64,000 bases of DNA, from NCBI RefSeq assembly GCF_042666435.1, contig NZ_JBHTDC010000001.1, positions 1,612,001 to 1,676,000 of the forward strand. Direction: 5' to 3'. The position numbers and the translations under genes were made by a program. The DNA comes from Allosphingosinicella sp042666435 (GTDB lineage Bacteria > Pseudomonadota > Alphaproteobacteria > Sphingomonadales > Sphingomonadaceae). Shown piece by piece: positions 10,769 through 19,579 of the stretch. The notes under the pieces were generated by a model that did no database searches, was not told where the DNA came from, and worked only from the letters and a program-made list of their open reading frames with translations. Position 1 is the first letter of the stretch. Every line of letters starts with the position of its first letter.

Positions 10769-13537
10769 ATGGCGGAGCGCCTCTCTTCCGTTCCGAACCG
10801 ACGCGCCATCGTCGATCGCCGCGCTCTGGCCGACGCGATCGAGGCGCTGCGCGAAATCTCCAATCCGCCGCGCAGGAAGCAGGCCGCCACCGGATTGCTG
10901 AAACAGGCGCTCGGCGACGGCCGCGCCGAGATCGCCCGCCGCCTCGCCGAAAAGCCCTGGCAGGGCAGCGAGACCGCGTCCGCTTACGCCTTCCTGACCG
11001 ACCAGATCATGCGGCTTGCCTATGATTTCGTCACCGGCCAGCTCTATCCGCTCGGCAATCCGACGGCCGGGCAGCGGCTGACCCTGGCGGCGGTGGGCGG
11101 CTATGGACGCGGCGAGATGGCGCTCCACTCCGATGTCGACATCGCCTTCGTCTGCCCCTGGAAGCCGACCGGATGGACCGAGCAGGTCATCGAGGCGATG
11201 CTCTATCTGCTGTGGGACCTGGGGCTGAAGGTCGGCCACTCCGTCCGCTCGGTCGACGACATGGTCCGCATCGCTGCTTCCGACCACACGGTGCGGACCG
11301 CGATACTGGAATCGCGCTATTTGTGGGGCGACGAGCGGCTTTACGACGAAGCGCAGGCCCGCTTCTTCAACGACGTCGTCGCCGGCAACGCCAAGGCCTT
11401 CGTCACCGAGAAACTGGAGGAGAGGAACGAGCGCCACGAACGGATGGGCGACAGCCGCTACCTCGTCGAGCCCAATGTCAAGGAGGGCAAGGGCGGCCTT
11501 CGCGATCTCCACACGCTCTTCTGGATCGGCAAATATGCCTATCGTGTGCGGTCGCTCCCCGAACTGGTCGAAAAGGGCCTGCTCACCCAGCCCGAGCTCA
11601 GGCAGTTCCAGAAGGCGGAACGGTTCCTGTGGGCGGTCCGCTGCCACCTCCACCTCATCACCGACCGCGCGGAGGACCGGCTGACCTTCGATTACCAGCG
11701 CGAGATAGCCGCCCGGATGAACTATGCCGACCGGCCGGGCAAATCGCCGGTCGAGCGGTTCATGCAGCATTATTTCCTGCACGCCAAATCGGTCGGCGAC
11801 CTGACCGGAGTCTTCCTCGCCCATCTCGACGAGCAGTTCGCGCGGAGCGGACGGCGGTTCGGGCTTCCCGCGCTCCGCCGCCGCCCGCGCCGGCTTGAGG
11901 GCTTCGTCCTCGACCGCGGGCGGCTGGCGCTCCCGAGCGACGATTTCTTCCACGAAGACCCGATCCGGCTCATCCAGATCTTCGCGCTCGCCGACAAATA
12001 TGAGCTGGAAATCCATCCCCTCGCGATACGGGCGGCGAGCCGCGATTCGAAGCTGATCGACAACGACATCCGCGACGATCCGCGCGCCAACGCGCTGTTC
12101 CTCGACGTGCTGGCATCCCCGCGCGATCCGGAGACGGTGCTGAGATGGATGAACGAGGCCGGCATCTTCGGCCGTTTCGTTCCCGATTTCGGCCGCGTCG
12201 TCGCGCAGATGCAGTTCGACATGTACCATCATTATACGGTCGACGAGCATTCGATCCGGGCGATCGGCCTGCTCGCGAAGATCGAGCGCGGCGAGCTTCG
12301 CGAGGATCATCCCATCTCATCCGCGATCATCCATCAGATCTCGTCCAGGCGCGTGCTCTACGCCGCCGTGCTGCTGCACGACATCGCCAAGGGTCGGGGC
12401 GGCGATCACAGCGTGCTGGGGGCGGAGGTGGCGCACGATCTGTGCCCGCGCCTCGGCCTGACCGATGCCGAGACCGAGACCGTGGCCTGGCTGGTGCGCT
12501 GGCACCTGCTGATGTCGGCGACCGCGTTCAAGCGCGACTTGAGCGACATCAAGACGATCGCGGATTTCGTCGGCCGGGTGAAGAGCCTGGAGCGGCTGCG
12601 CCTGCTCCTGATGCTCACCGTCGTCGATATCCGCGCCGTCGGCCCGGGCGTCTGGAACAGCTGGAAGCGGCAACTGCTCCGCGACCTCTTCGAATCGGCG
12701 GAGGAGATGCTCCGCCTCGGCCACAAGCAGAAGGGACGGCGGCAGCGTATCGAGGCGACCCAGGGAGAGCTGGCGGGCCGCCTCGGCTGGGACGAGAGCC
12801 GCTTCGCGCGCCTCGCCTGGCGGCTTCCCGATTCCTACTGGCTGGCCGAACCGATCGAGGTGCTGCTCTGCAACGCCCGCTTCGTCGACACCGCCGATCG
12901 CAAGCCGGCCGCGACCGCGCCGCTCTGGACCGGCGTCCAGGAGGAGCGCGGCGGCACCCTCGTCACCGTCTATGCCAGGGACCAGCCGGGCCTGTTCTAC
13001 AGGGTGGCGGGCGCGATCAGCCTCGCCGGCGGCAACATCATCGACGCGCGCATCCACACCACCAACGACGGCATGGCGCTCGACAATTTCCTGGTCCAGG
13101 ACGCCGCCGGCGCCCCCTTCGACGATCCGCACCAGCTGGAGCGGCTGGAACAAGCGGTGAAGGGCGCCGCCGCCGGACAGGAACCGCAGATCGCGCGGCT
13201 CGAGGCGAAAGCGCTGCCGCTCGCGCGCGCCGAGGCGTTCCGGATTCGCCCCGCCGTGTTCATCGATAACAAGGCGTCGAACCGCTATACCGTCATCGAG
13301 GTCAACGCCCGCGACCGGGCGGCCTTGCTGAGCGGCCTCGCTCAGGCTCTGTCCCAGTCGAAGACGACCATCCATTCGGCGCACGTCGCCACTTATGGCG
13401 AGCGCGCGGTGGACGTCTTCTACCTGACCGACCTCCATGGCGCCAAGATCGAGCGCCCGGCGCGGCTGAAGGCGATCCGCGACCGGCTGCTCAAGGCCGC
13501 GGACTATTCCGGCGAGGCCGGGCGCTCCGCCGCCTGA
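10769..13537 (+). CDS. glnD: [Protein-PII] uridylyltransferase/uridylyl-removing enzyme
   Basis: The 922-residue bifunctional nitrogen sensor transfers UMP to PII proteins and removes it depending on glutamine. It has the nucleotidyltransferase motif GGYGRGEMALHSDVDIAF near residue 110, a GlnD linker (VKEGKGGLRDLHTL), an HD phosphohydrolase domain (DEHSIRAIGLL, LLHDIAKGRGGDHSVLGAE) and two C-terminal ACT domains (VTVYARDQPGLFYRVAGAI and VIEVNARDRAALLSGLAQAL). It begins 8 nt after mutS, probably in one transcript. The 3' end overlaps the convergent antiporter gene by 34 nt. Confidence 0.96.
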   Translation: MAERLSSVPNRRAIVDRRALADAIEALREISNPPRRKQAATGLLKQALGDGRAEIARRLAEKPWQGSETASAYAFLTDQIMRLAYDFVTGQLYPLGNPTAGQRLTLAAVGGYGRGEMALHSDVDIAFVCPWKPTGWTEQVIEAMLYLLWDLGLKVGHSVRSVDDMVRIAASDHTVRTAILESRYLWGDERLYDEAQARFFNDVVAGNAKAFVTEKLEERNERHERMGDSRYLVEPNVKEGKGGLRDLHTLFWIGKYAYRVRSLPELVEKGLLTQPELRQFQKAERFLWAVRCHLHLITDRAEDRLTFDYQREIAARMNYADRPGKSPVERFMQHYFLHAKSVGDLTGVFLAHLDEQFARSGRRFGLPALRRRPRRLEGFVLDRGRLALPSDDFFHEDPIRLIQIFALADKYELEIHPLAIRAASRDSKLIDNDIRDDPRANALFLDVLASPRDPETVLRWMNEAGIFGRFVPDFGRVVAQMQFDMYHHYTVDEHSIRAIGLLAKIERGELREDHPISSAIIHQISSRRVLYAAVLLHDIAKGRGGDHSVLGAEVAHDLCPRLGLTDAETETVAWLVRWHLLMSATAFKRDLSDIKTIADFVGRVKSLERLRLLLMLTVVDIRAVGPGVWNSWKRQLLRDLFESAEEMLRLGHKQKGRRQRIEATQGELAGRLGWDESRFARLAWRLPDSYWLAEPIEVLLCNARFVDTADRKPAATAPLWTGVQEERGGTLVTVYARDQPGLFYRVAGAISLAGGNIIDARIHTTNDGMALDNFLVQDAAGAPFDDPHQLERLEQAVKGAAAGQEPQIARLEAKALPLARAEAFRIRPAVFIDNKASNRYTVIEVNARDRAALLSGLAQALSQSKTTIHSAHVATYGERAVDVFYLTDLHGAKIERPARLKAIRDRLLKAADYSGEAGRSAA

Positions 13538-15339
13538 ACGGCCTTCTTGTCGCGCCGCGTCATCGCGGCCTCCGGCGGCGCGTAGCTGATGACGACGTCG
13601 CCCGCCTCGGTGACCGGGCGGGCGTCCGTCGAGAAGAAGAGCAATCGGTTGTCGGGCTTCAGCACCGCCAGGCTCTCGGCATCGTCGGGACGCGAGGCCA
13701 GATGGTCCTTCAGGCTATATTCCTCGGTGATCCTGGTCCGGCTGAACTGCCAGCCGGCGAGCTGGCGGGTCACCAATTCCTCGATCGACGGGCCGCCCGG
13801 CATCAGCACCCGTCCCCTGACCGGCGCGCGCTCCCGATCGGCGCCGATCTGGCTGACCGATTCATAGCCGATCTCGGGGCCGAGGTCGGCGCAGACGAGC
13901 GCGTTGTAGGCATCATTGTCGGTCGCGGCGACGAGCTGCTGGAAATCCTTCAGGTCGAGCCGGTCGTGGGTGACCTCGTCCAATATGTCGCCCCGATAGA
14001 TTTCGAGCTCGCGCTTGCGGGCGGCGCGGAGCGCGAGCTTGCTCGAATCGGCGACGGTGACCGGGAGGTCGAGGGACTTGAGCAATGCGCCGAAATCGAT
14101 CGTCCAGTTGTTGGCGCCGATCAGCAGGATGCCGCGGCCGGGCCCCTTGTCGAGCCCGAGCCGCTCCGAGAGCCTCTGGGCGGTGAAGCCGTGCGCGAAG
14201 ATGGTCGCGACGACGACGCCGAAGGAGAGCGGGATCAGCGCGTCGGCGTCGGGCACGCCATTTTCGGTTAGGCGAAGCGCGAACAGGCCGGTGATGGCGA
14301 CGGCGACCACGCCTCGCGGCGCGATCCAGGCGATGAACAGCCGCTCCTTCCATGGCACCTTGGAGAGGAACAGGCTGACGAGCACGGTCAGCGGCCGGAC
14401 GACGAACAGCAGCAGCAGCAGGAAGATGATGAATCGCGCCTCGAAGGCCCGTATCGTCTCCCAGTCGAGCGTCGCCGGCAGGATGATGAACACGCCCGAG
14501 ACCAGCAGCACGCCCAGATCCTCCTTGAACCGCCTGAGCGCCTGGAAGGAGTAGAATGGCCGGTTGGCCAGGGTGATCCCCATCACGGTGACGGTGACGA
14601 GACCGGTTTCGTGCTGGATGAAGTCGGCGATGATGAAGCCGGAGATGACGAAGACGAGAAGGACCGGCGCCTTCAGGAATTCGGGCACCAGGCCGCGCGG
14701 GAAGAGCCAAGTGATGGCATAGCCGAGGCCGAAGCCGAGGAAGCCGGCGAGCAGCGAGGAGAGGAGCACGTCGAGGCCGATGGCGGCGACGCTCACCTGC
14801 TGGCCTTCATAGGTGATGTAGGCGAAGATGAACACGGCGAGCAAAGCGCCGATGGGATCGTTGACGATGCCTTCCCATTTGAGGATGTGCGCCGGTCGCT
14901 GGCCGATGCGCAAGGTGCGCAGCATCGGCCCGATCACCGTCGGACCGGTCACCACCATGATGCCGCCGAACAGCGCGGAGACGGGAAGCGACAGACCGGC
15001 GCCGTAATAAGCGGCGGCGGTGCCGAGCGCCCAGCCGATCGGCACGCCCAGGATGACCAGCCGCAAGACCGCCGGGCCGGCGTGGCGAAGCTCGCGGAAG
15101 TTGAGGCTGAGACCGCCGTCGAACAGGATGACGGCCACGGCGAGCTTGATGATGGGCTCCTGCAGAGCGCCGAAGTCGCGTTCCGGATCGATGATGCCCA
15201 GCACCGGGCCGGCGATAAGGCCGGTCAGCAGCATCAGCGCGATGGCCGGCTTGCCGGTGCGCCACGCGATCCACTGCGCGCCGACGCCGAGCACGCCGAT
15301 CAAAGCGATCTTCACCATCAGCGAGTCGACGAATATCAT
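13504..15339 (-). CDS. CPA2-type cation:proton antiporter with TrkA-N domain
   Basis: The 611-residue integral membrane protein has about 12 hydrophobic segments of the sodium/proton exchanger fold (LAVAVILFDGGLSLNFREL, VTGPTVIGPMLRTLR, VNDPIGALLAVFIFAY, IAWIAPRGVVAVAITGLF). A cytosolic nucleotide-binding RCK/TrkA-N domain starts near residue 405 (GILLIGANNWTIDFGALLKS). It is likely a K+ or Na+ efflux antiporter gated by nucleotide or redox state; the ion cannot be told from sequence. The start at 15339 (MIFVDSLMVKIALIG) is preferred over one 39 nt upstream. The 3' end overlaps glnD tail to tail. Confidence 0.88.
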   Translation of the reverse strand: MIFVDSLMVKIALIGVLGVGAQWIAWRTGKPAIALMLLTGLIAGPVLGIIDPERDFGALQEPIIKLAVAVILFDGGLSLNFRELRHAGPAVLRLVILGVPIGWALGTAAAYYGAGLSLPVSALFGGIMVVTGPTVIGPMLRTLRIGQRPAHILKWEGIVNDPIGALLAVFIFAYITYEGQQVSVAAIGLDVLLSSLLAGFLGFGLGYAITWLFPRGLVPEFLKAPVLLVFVISGFIIADFIQHETGLVTVTVMGITLANRPFYSFQALRRFKEDLGVLLVSGVFIILPATLDWETIRAFEARFIIFLLLLLFVVRPLTVLVSLFLSKVPWKERLFIAWIAPRGVVAVAITGLFALRLTENGVPDADALIPLSFGVVVATIFAHGFTAQRLSERLGLDKGPGRGILLIGANNWTIDFGALLKSLDLPVTVADSSKLALRAARKRELEIYRGDILDEVTHDRLDLKDFQQLVAATDNDAYNALVCADLGPEIGYESVSQIGADRERAPVRGRVLMPGGPSIEELVTRQLAGWQFSRTRITEEYSLKDHLASRPDDAESLAVLKPDNRLLFFSTDARPVTEAGDVVISYAPPEAAMTRRDKKAVQAAERPASPE

Positions 15340-15380
15340 TCCGCCTTCATGCCGGGCGGACGCGGCGAGGGCAAACAAGA

Positions 15381-15419
15381 AGGGCCCCCGCCGTCGCCGG
15401 CGGAGGCCCTCTTTTTCAC
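15381..15419 (-). terminator. Rho-independent terminator after the TonB receptor gene
   Basis: A 13-bp stem with one mismatch (arms 15381-15393 and 15398-15410, tetraloop TCGC) lies between the end of the TonB receptor gene and the antiporter start. T-rich stretches flank it on both strands (CTCTTTTTC on the plus strand, TTCTTGTTT on the minus strand). Its position 3' of the minus-strand receptor gene makes termination of that gene the natural role and insulates the antiporter. Confidence 0.75.
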
Positions 15420-15430
15420 CGGTCCGCCGA

Positions 15431-18229
15431 TCAGAAGCGGGTGCGGACGGTCACGCCGTAGGTGCGCGGCTCGGCCAGGAACGAGCCGAACAGCTGGTTG
15501 GCCCGCGGGTAGAAACCCTGCTGGATGCCGCGGATCGTGCCCGAGCCCTGGATCGGGGCGTCGAACGCGATCTGCTGGTAATCCTCGTCGAGCAGATTCT
15601 GCGCCCAGAGCTCGATGCCCCAGCGGTCGTCGCGGCCGCGCACGCCTACGCGGGCGTTCATGACGAAATATTCGTCCTGCAGCTTCTCCAGATCGAGGTC
15701 GGAGCCGGTGTTGAGCTGGCTCTGATATCGGGCATCGACGTAGAAGAGGCCGGTCAGGCCGCTGTCGCCCAGAGGCGGCGTGTAGGTGAGCGATCCGGTG
15801 AGCGTCCACAGCGACGAGTTGGAAAGGCGGCGGCCGGGCAGCTGGAACAGGGCGTTGGACAGCGGCTGTCCGTCGATCCCCACCAGGTTGCGGCGATATT
15901 TGGTATCGACCACGGTCGCGCCGAGATTGACGCCGAGATTGTCGATCGGGCGCATGAACGCCTCGACCTCGACGCCCTTGCTCTTGACGCCACCCTTGAC
16001 GCCGCCCGGGCACGCGCCGGTCGCCGGGTCGTTATCCGTATCGGCGCCGCCCAGATCGTCCTTGCAGGCGTTCACGTTCGCGACCTCGAAAAACAGGCCG
16101 TTGAAGGTGTTGAGCTGGAAATCGTCGAACACCTGGTGGAAGGCGGTGACGTTGAGGTCGAAGCCGGGCCCGTTATATTTCGCGCCGATCTCGAAGGCGT
16201 CGACATTCTCGGGCTCGAAGATCAAGCCTTCGAGGCTCGCCGTGCCGGTCACCGGGCCTATTCCGCCCTGCCGCATCAGCGCCGACCTGTCGAGGTTGAA
16301 GCCGCCGGCCTTATAGCCGCGCGAGTAGCTGATATAGGTCAGCAGATCGTCGTTCGGCTTGAAGCTCAGCACGGCGGTGCCGCTGAGCGCGTCCTCCTTG
16401 TTGCGCACATTCTCCTGCGTGAAGCTGCCGCCGGGCACACTCGGGACGACGCAGGGCAGTTGCGCCAGCGCCGCGAACGGCGACGCCGCCAAAACCCGGC
16501 AGAAGAGGTTGTTGTCGGTGAGCGTCGCGTCGAGAGTCTTGCGCTCGTTGGTGTAGCGCAGGCCCAATGTCAGATCGACGCGATCGGTGATCTCGATGAT
16601 ATTGTGGGTGAAGAAGGCGAAGTTGCGGCTCTTCTGGTCGTAGCGGTCGTTCGCGCCGACATTGTTGATGGTGAGCGGCGGCAGGCCGAGCCCGGCGCCG
16701 AGCACCGCGCCGACGGCGTCGAAGCCGCCCAGCGGCACGCCCGGCACGAGGCCACCGAGCAGCGCCAGCAATCCGCGCCGCGGATCCTCGGCCGGGATGA
16801 GCGGGAGGAGGCCGCCGATCGTCGCCTGGTTGAAGCAGCCGACGCCGCCGACCGGCTGGACGAGGTTGATCGGCGTGCCGAACGCGGCGCTCAATTGCTG
16901 GCTGAGGCCGCCCGCCAGCACGCAATTGGCGTAGCGCTGATAATCGTTGCCGAAGCTCAGATTGTCGATGACGGTGAGCTTCTCATGGGCGTAATAGCCG
17001 CCGACCAACCAGTCGAGCCGGCCGTCGAACGCCTCGCCCTGGAGCCGCAGTTCCTGGGTGAAGGTCCGGAACCGTTGCTGCGATCCGCCGTCGTCATCGC
17101 GGAAGAGGATGTCGAGATTGTTGTAGTCGGCGTCTTGGCCGCGCACATAATCGTTGCTTCGATAGGCGCTGATCGAGGTGAGTTCGGCACCTCCGAAATC
17201 GTAGACGGCCTCGGCCGACACGCCCCAATCCTCGACGTCCTGGCGATAGTTGCGGCCGGGTGTGATAGCGACATCGCGCTCGAATGGATCATCGAGGATA
17301 GTGGCCCCGAGCGCGCGCTCGAGCGCGGCGATCGAGGACGGCTCGAACAGGACGCCGCCGCTGCCGTCCGACACGGAATCGCGCGCGGGAAGGTAGACGG
17401 CGCCGCAGCATTCTTCGTCGCGCTTGGCGTAATCGCCGATCAGCCGCACCGACAGGGCGTCGCTCGGCTCGAACAGGAGCTGGCCGCGGATGAGATAGCG
17501 ATCACGGTCGTTGACTCGGCGTTCGGAAATGACGTCCTTGAGATAGCCGTCGCGCTCCAGATAGACGCCGTCGAGGCGATAGGCGACGCTCTCCGAGATC
17601 GGCCCGGTGACGCCGAGTTCGGCGCGCATGAAGTCGTAATTGCCGTAGGTGAACTCGGCGCGCCCTTCGTGCTCGAACTTGGGACGGGCGGTGATGACCG
17701 AGATGATGCCGGCCGACGCGTTGCGGCCGAACAGGGTGCCCTGCGGCCCGCGCAGCACCTCGACCCGCTCGACCGGACCGAGCTCGGTCAGCGCGGTGCC
17801 GTTGCGCGACCGGTAGACGCCGTCGATGAACACGGCGACCGAGCTTTCCAGGCCCGGATTGTCGCCCACCGTGCCGACGCCACGGATGCGCGCGCTGCTG
17901 GCGCCGGCTTCCGACTGGGTGGAGGAGACGAGGAGGGAGGGCGACAATTGCTGGAGCTGGCGGATGTCGGCGGCGCCGGAATTCTGCATCGACTCGCCGC
18001 TGACCGCCGAGACGGCGAGGGGCACGTCCGACAGCGCCTGATTGCGGCGGGTGGCGGTGACGATGATGTCGCCATCGTCCCGGACGGCCGTCTCGGTCTG
18101 CGCGATGCCGGTGTCGTCGACGGCGCCGGACTGGGCGGTGGGGCTGACTTCATCCTCGGCGGGCTGCGCATAAGCGGGCGACGCGAGCGCGAGGACACCG
18201 GCCGAGACCAACCAAAAGGACTTCCGCAT
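15431..18229 (-). CDS. TonB-dependent outer membrane receptor
   Basis: The 932-residue precursor has a signal peptide (MRKSFWLVSAGVLALASPAYAQ), a TonB-box-like stretch (GDIIVTATRRNQALSDVPLA), a plug domain (VRGVGT-type region, FIDGVYRSRNGTALTEL, VEVLRGPQGTLFGRNASAG) and a long beta-barrel ending in an aromatic residue (TYGVTVRTRF). It imports an unidentified large substrate across the outer membrane with TonB energy. This is the plug/barrel type abundant in sphingomonads, without a FecA-like N-terminal signalling domain. No periplasmic or inner-membrane partner gene is adjacent, so the substrate cannot be inferred. A purine-rich GGGGAGGG precedes the ATG. Confidence 0.93.
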   Translation of the reverse strand: MRKSFWLVSAGVLALASPAYAQPAEDEVSPTAQSGAVDDTGIAQTETAVRDDGDIIVTATRRNQALSDVPLAVSAVSGESMQNSGAADIRQLQQLSPSLLVSSTQSEAGASSARIRGVGTVGDNPGLESSVAVFIDGVYRSRNGTALTELGPVERVEVLRGPQGTLFGRNASAGIISVITARPKFEHEGRAEFTYGNYDFMRAELGVTGPISESVAYRLDGVYLERDGYLKDVISERRVNDRDRYLIRGQLLFEPSDALSVRLIGDYAKRDEECCGAVYLPARDSVSDGSGGVLFEPSSIAALERALGATILDDPFERDVAITPGRNYRQDVEDWGVSAEAVYDFGGAELTSISAYRSNDYVRGQDADYNNLDILFRDDDGGSQQRFRTFTQELRLQGEAFDGRLDWLVGGYYAHEKLTVIDNLSFGNDYQRYANCVLAGGLSQQLSAAFGTPINLVQPVGGVGCFNQATIGGLLPLIPAEDPRRGLLALLGGLVPGVPLGGFDAVGAVLGAGLGLPPLTINNVGANDRYDQKSRNFAFFTHNIIEITDRVDLTLGLRYTNERKTLDATLTDNNLFCRVLAASPFAALAQLPCVVPSVPGGSFTQENVRNKEDALSGTAVLSFKPNDDLLTYISYSRGYKAGGFNLDRSALMRQGGIGPVTGTASLEGLIFEPENVDAFEIGAKYNGPGFDLNVTAFHQVFDDFQLNTFNGLFFEVANVNACKDDLGGADTDNDPATGACPGGVKGGVKSKGVEVEAFMRPIDNLGVNLGATVVDTKYRRNLVGIDGQPLSNALFQLPGRRLSNSSLWTLTGSLTYTPPLGDSGLTGLFYVDARYQSQLNTGSDLDLEKLQDEYFVMNARVGVRGRDDRWGIELWAQNLLDEDYQQIAFDAPIQGSGTIRGIQQGFYPRANQLFGSFLAEPRTYGVTVRTRF

Positions 18230-18528
18230 AATAACCCTCCCCGTTTTTTGGATTACGTTTGCGTCAAGCTACCCAAAAGGAACAGCCGCCTCCAGCCCAA
18301 AAACCGCAGTTTCCCGGTAGTTTCCACAGGTCATTGCATTAAGGCAACAAACCCGTTGCGGTTTGAAACGGAGGCTGGGGCGCGGCTGGTCGATGCCGTT
18401 ACGGAATGCTGACTTCAGGGAAGCGGGCCGCAAGCCGAGCTTGACCGACGTTTGGCCCGGAGGGCGGAGAGCAGGCGACGTCCACGCGTCGATTTGAACC
18501 GAATCGGCTCGCCGCCGGCGCCGGCGCC
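18230..18528. other. Intergenic region between infC and the TonB receptor gene
   Basis: About 300 bases without a supportable gene. It holds the leader of the TonB receptor gene, including the A-rich stretch and GGGGAGGG Shine-Dalgarno next to its ATG. A TTGACG hexamer is seen on the minus strand, but without a convincing -10 at proper spacing. A GC-rich palindromic stretch follows the infC stop, without a clear T-run. Confidence 0.5.
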
Positions 18529-19059
18529 TTATTTGGGCGCCAGCACCATCAGCATCTGCCGCCCTTCCATGCGCGGATGCTGTTCGACCTTGGCGGTCTC
18601 GGCGACATCCTCTTGGACGCGCTGGAGCAGGTTCATGCCGAGCTGGCCGTGGGCGAGCTCGCGGCCGCGGAAGCGCAGGGTGACCTTCACCTTGTCGCCC
18701 TCCTCGATGAAGGCGAAAACCTTCTTCATCTTGGTGTCGTAATCATGGTCGTCGATGTTGGGACGCATCTTGATCTCCTTGATCTCCTGCGTCTTCTGCG
18801 ACTTCCGCGCGAGGTTCGCCTTTTTCTGCGCCTCATATTTATATTTGCCGACATCGAGATATTTGGCGACCGGCGGATCGGCGTTCGGGGACACCTCGAC
18901 CAGGTCGAGCCCCACTTCGGCGGCCTGTTCGATCGCTTCGGCGGTCAGCATGACGCCCAGATTCTCGCCATTCTCATCGATCACCCGCACCTTCGGCGAG
19001 GAGATGAATTCGTTGAAGCGGGGGCCGTTCATCGGCGGCGTCTGAGGGCGCCGGGTCAT
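18529..19059 (-). CDS. infC: Translation initiation factor IF-3
   Basis: The 176-residue product contains the full IF-3: N-terminal domain with VRVIDENGENLGVM, linker helix region KYKYEAQKKANLARK and C-terminal domain IKMRPNIDDHDYDTKMKK and VKVTLRFRGRELAHGQLG. IF-3 binds the 30S subunit and checks start-codon fidelity. The coordinates use the first ATG, but no Shine-Dalgarno stands at the right distance from it. An AAGGAG at 19080-19085 lies 8 nt before an in-frame ATA (19069-19071), which may be the real start, extending the protein by four residues (see findings). thrS lies upstream on the same strand, the classic thrS-infC order. Confidence 0.95.
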   Translation of the reverse strand: MTRRPQTPPMNGPRFNEFISSPKVRVIDENGENLGVMLTAEAIEQAAEVGLDLVEVSPNADPPVAKYLDVGKYKYEAQKKANLARKSQKTQEIKEIKMRPNIDDHDYDTKMKKVFAFIEEGDKVKVTLRFRGRELAHGQLGMNLLQRVQEDVAETAKVEQHPRMEGRQMLMVLAPK

Positions 19060-19094
19060 AGGGGGACGTATAACAGCTTCTCCTTGAGTGCCTG

Positions 19095-19129
19095 ATTGCG
19101 CCCTTCACCTAGTGAATCGCGGGCGCAAT
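19095..19129 (-). promoter_or_regulatory. Hairpin in the infC leader
   Basis: On the minus strand the segment reads ATTGCGCCC, then GCGA, TTCAC-TAG-GTGAA, then GGGCGCAAT. The 9-bp outer and 5-bp inner stems form an extended hairpin about 10 nt upstream of the AAGGAG of infC. There is no T-run directly after it, so it is not a simple terminator. A role in regulating infC translation or processing the thrS-infC transcript is only inference. Confidence 0.4.
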
Positions 19130-19192
19130 TGAAAGACGGGCCGGCGACGAAGCGCCGCTTTTCGGAACTCTGTTGCGGATCGGACGCGCGAC

Positions 19193-19561
19193 TTAGGAAA
19201 TAAGCGCGAGCGCCGCCGCCCCTTCGGTGGTCAGCCGCCGGTCGAACGTGGCGAACTGGCCGCCTCGAAAGACGGCCAAAGCAAGCAGATAGGTGTCGGT
19301 CACCTGCGCCGAAGCGGCGATCGCGTCGGCACGCGCCGGATCGCTTCGTCGCCCAGCTCGTTGATGAGTTCGAGCGTGACCACCACCCCTCGGCGAGGCA
19401 AAACCGCGAAGTCGCTAAGGGATTTAACGGTAGGAAACTGGCTCTTCATTCCCTTTCTCGCGAGTTCGGACACGACCTGCCCGACCGAGCGCCGCTCCGC
19501 GCTCCGCTATGGCTCGCGCCGCCGCGAGAATGTCGTCGTCTATCGCCAAGGTTGTGCGCAT
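19193..19561 (-). pseudogene. Decayed VapBC-type toxin-antitoxin module (frameshifted antitoxin, truncated PIN toxin)
   Basis: Starting at the ATG at 19559-19561, 18 nt after the thrS stop, the minus strand reads MRTTLAIDDDILAAARAIAE, the N-terminus of a VapB ribbon-helix-helix antitoxin. After about 25 residues the frame shifts; the next frame continues GQVVSELARKGMKSQF and RRGVVVTLELINEL, the normal rest of that family. A third frame then gives DPARADAIAASAQVTDTYLL and FATFDRRL, the C-terminal end of a PIN-domain VapC toxin, stopping at 19193. Most of the toxin, including its first catalytic acidic residues, is gone, so the module is dead. The reconstruction is from visible motifs; the exact indel points are not certain. 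Confidence 0.75.
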
Positions 19562-19579
19562 ATGCGGCAAAATAAGGCA

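Noticed and set aside
15020..18412. Very long open frame (over 1100 codons) on the plus strand opposite the TonB receptor gene
   Set aside because: It is the antisense shadow of a GC-rich gene: composition is Arg/Ala/Asp/Glu-rich without domains, while the minus-strand frame has a signal peptide, plug and barrel.
18481..18505. tRNA-like T-loop string (GGTTCAAATC on the minus strand) after infC
   Set aside because: No matching acceptor, D or anticodon arms could be folded around it; likely chance.
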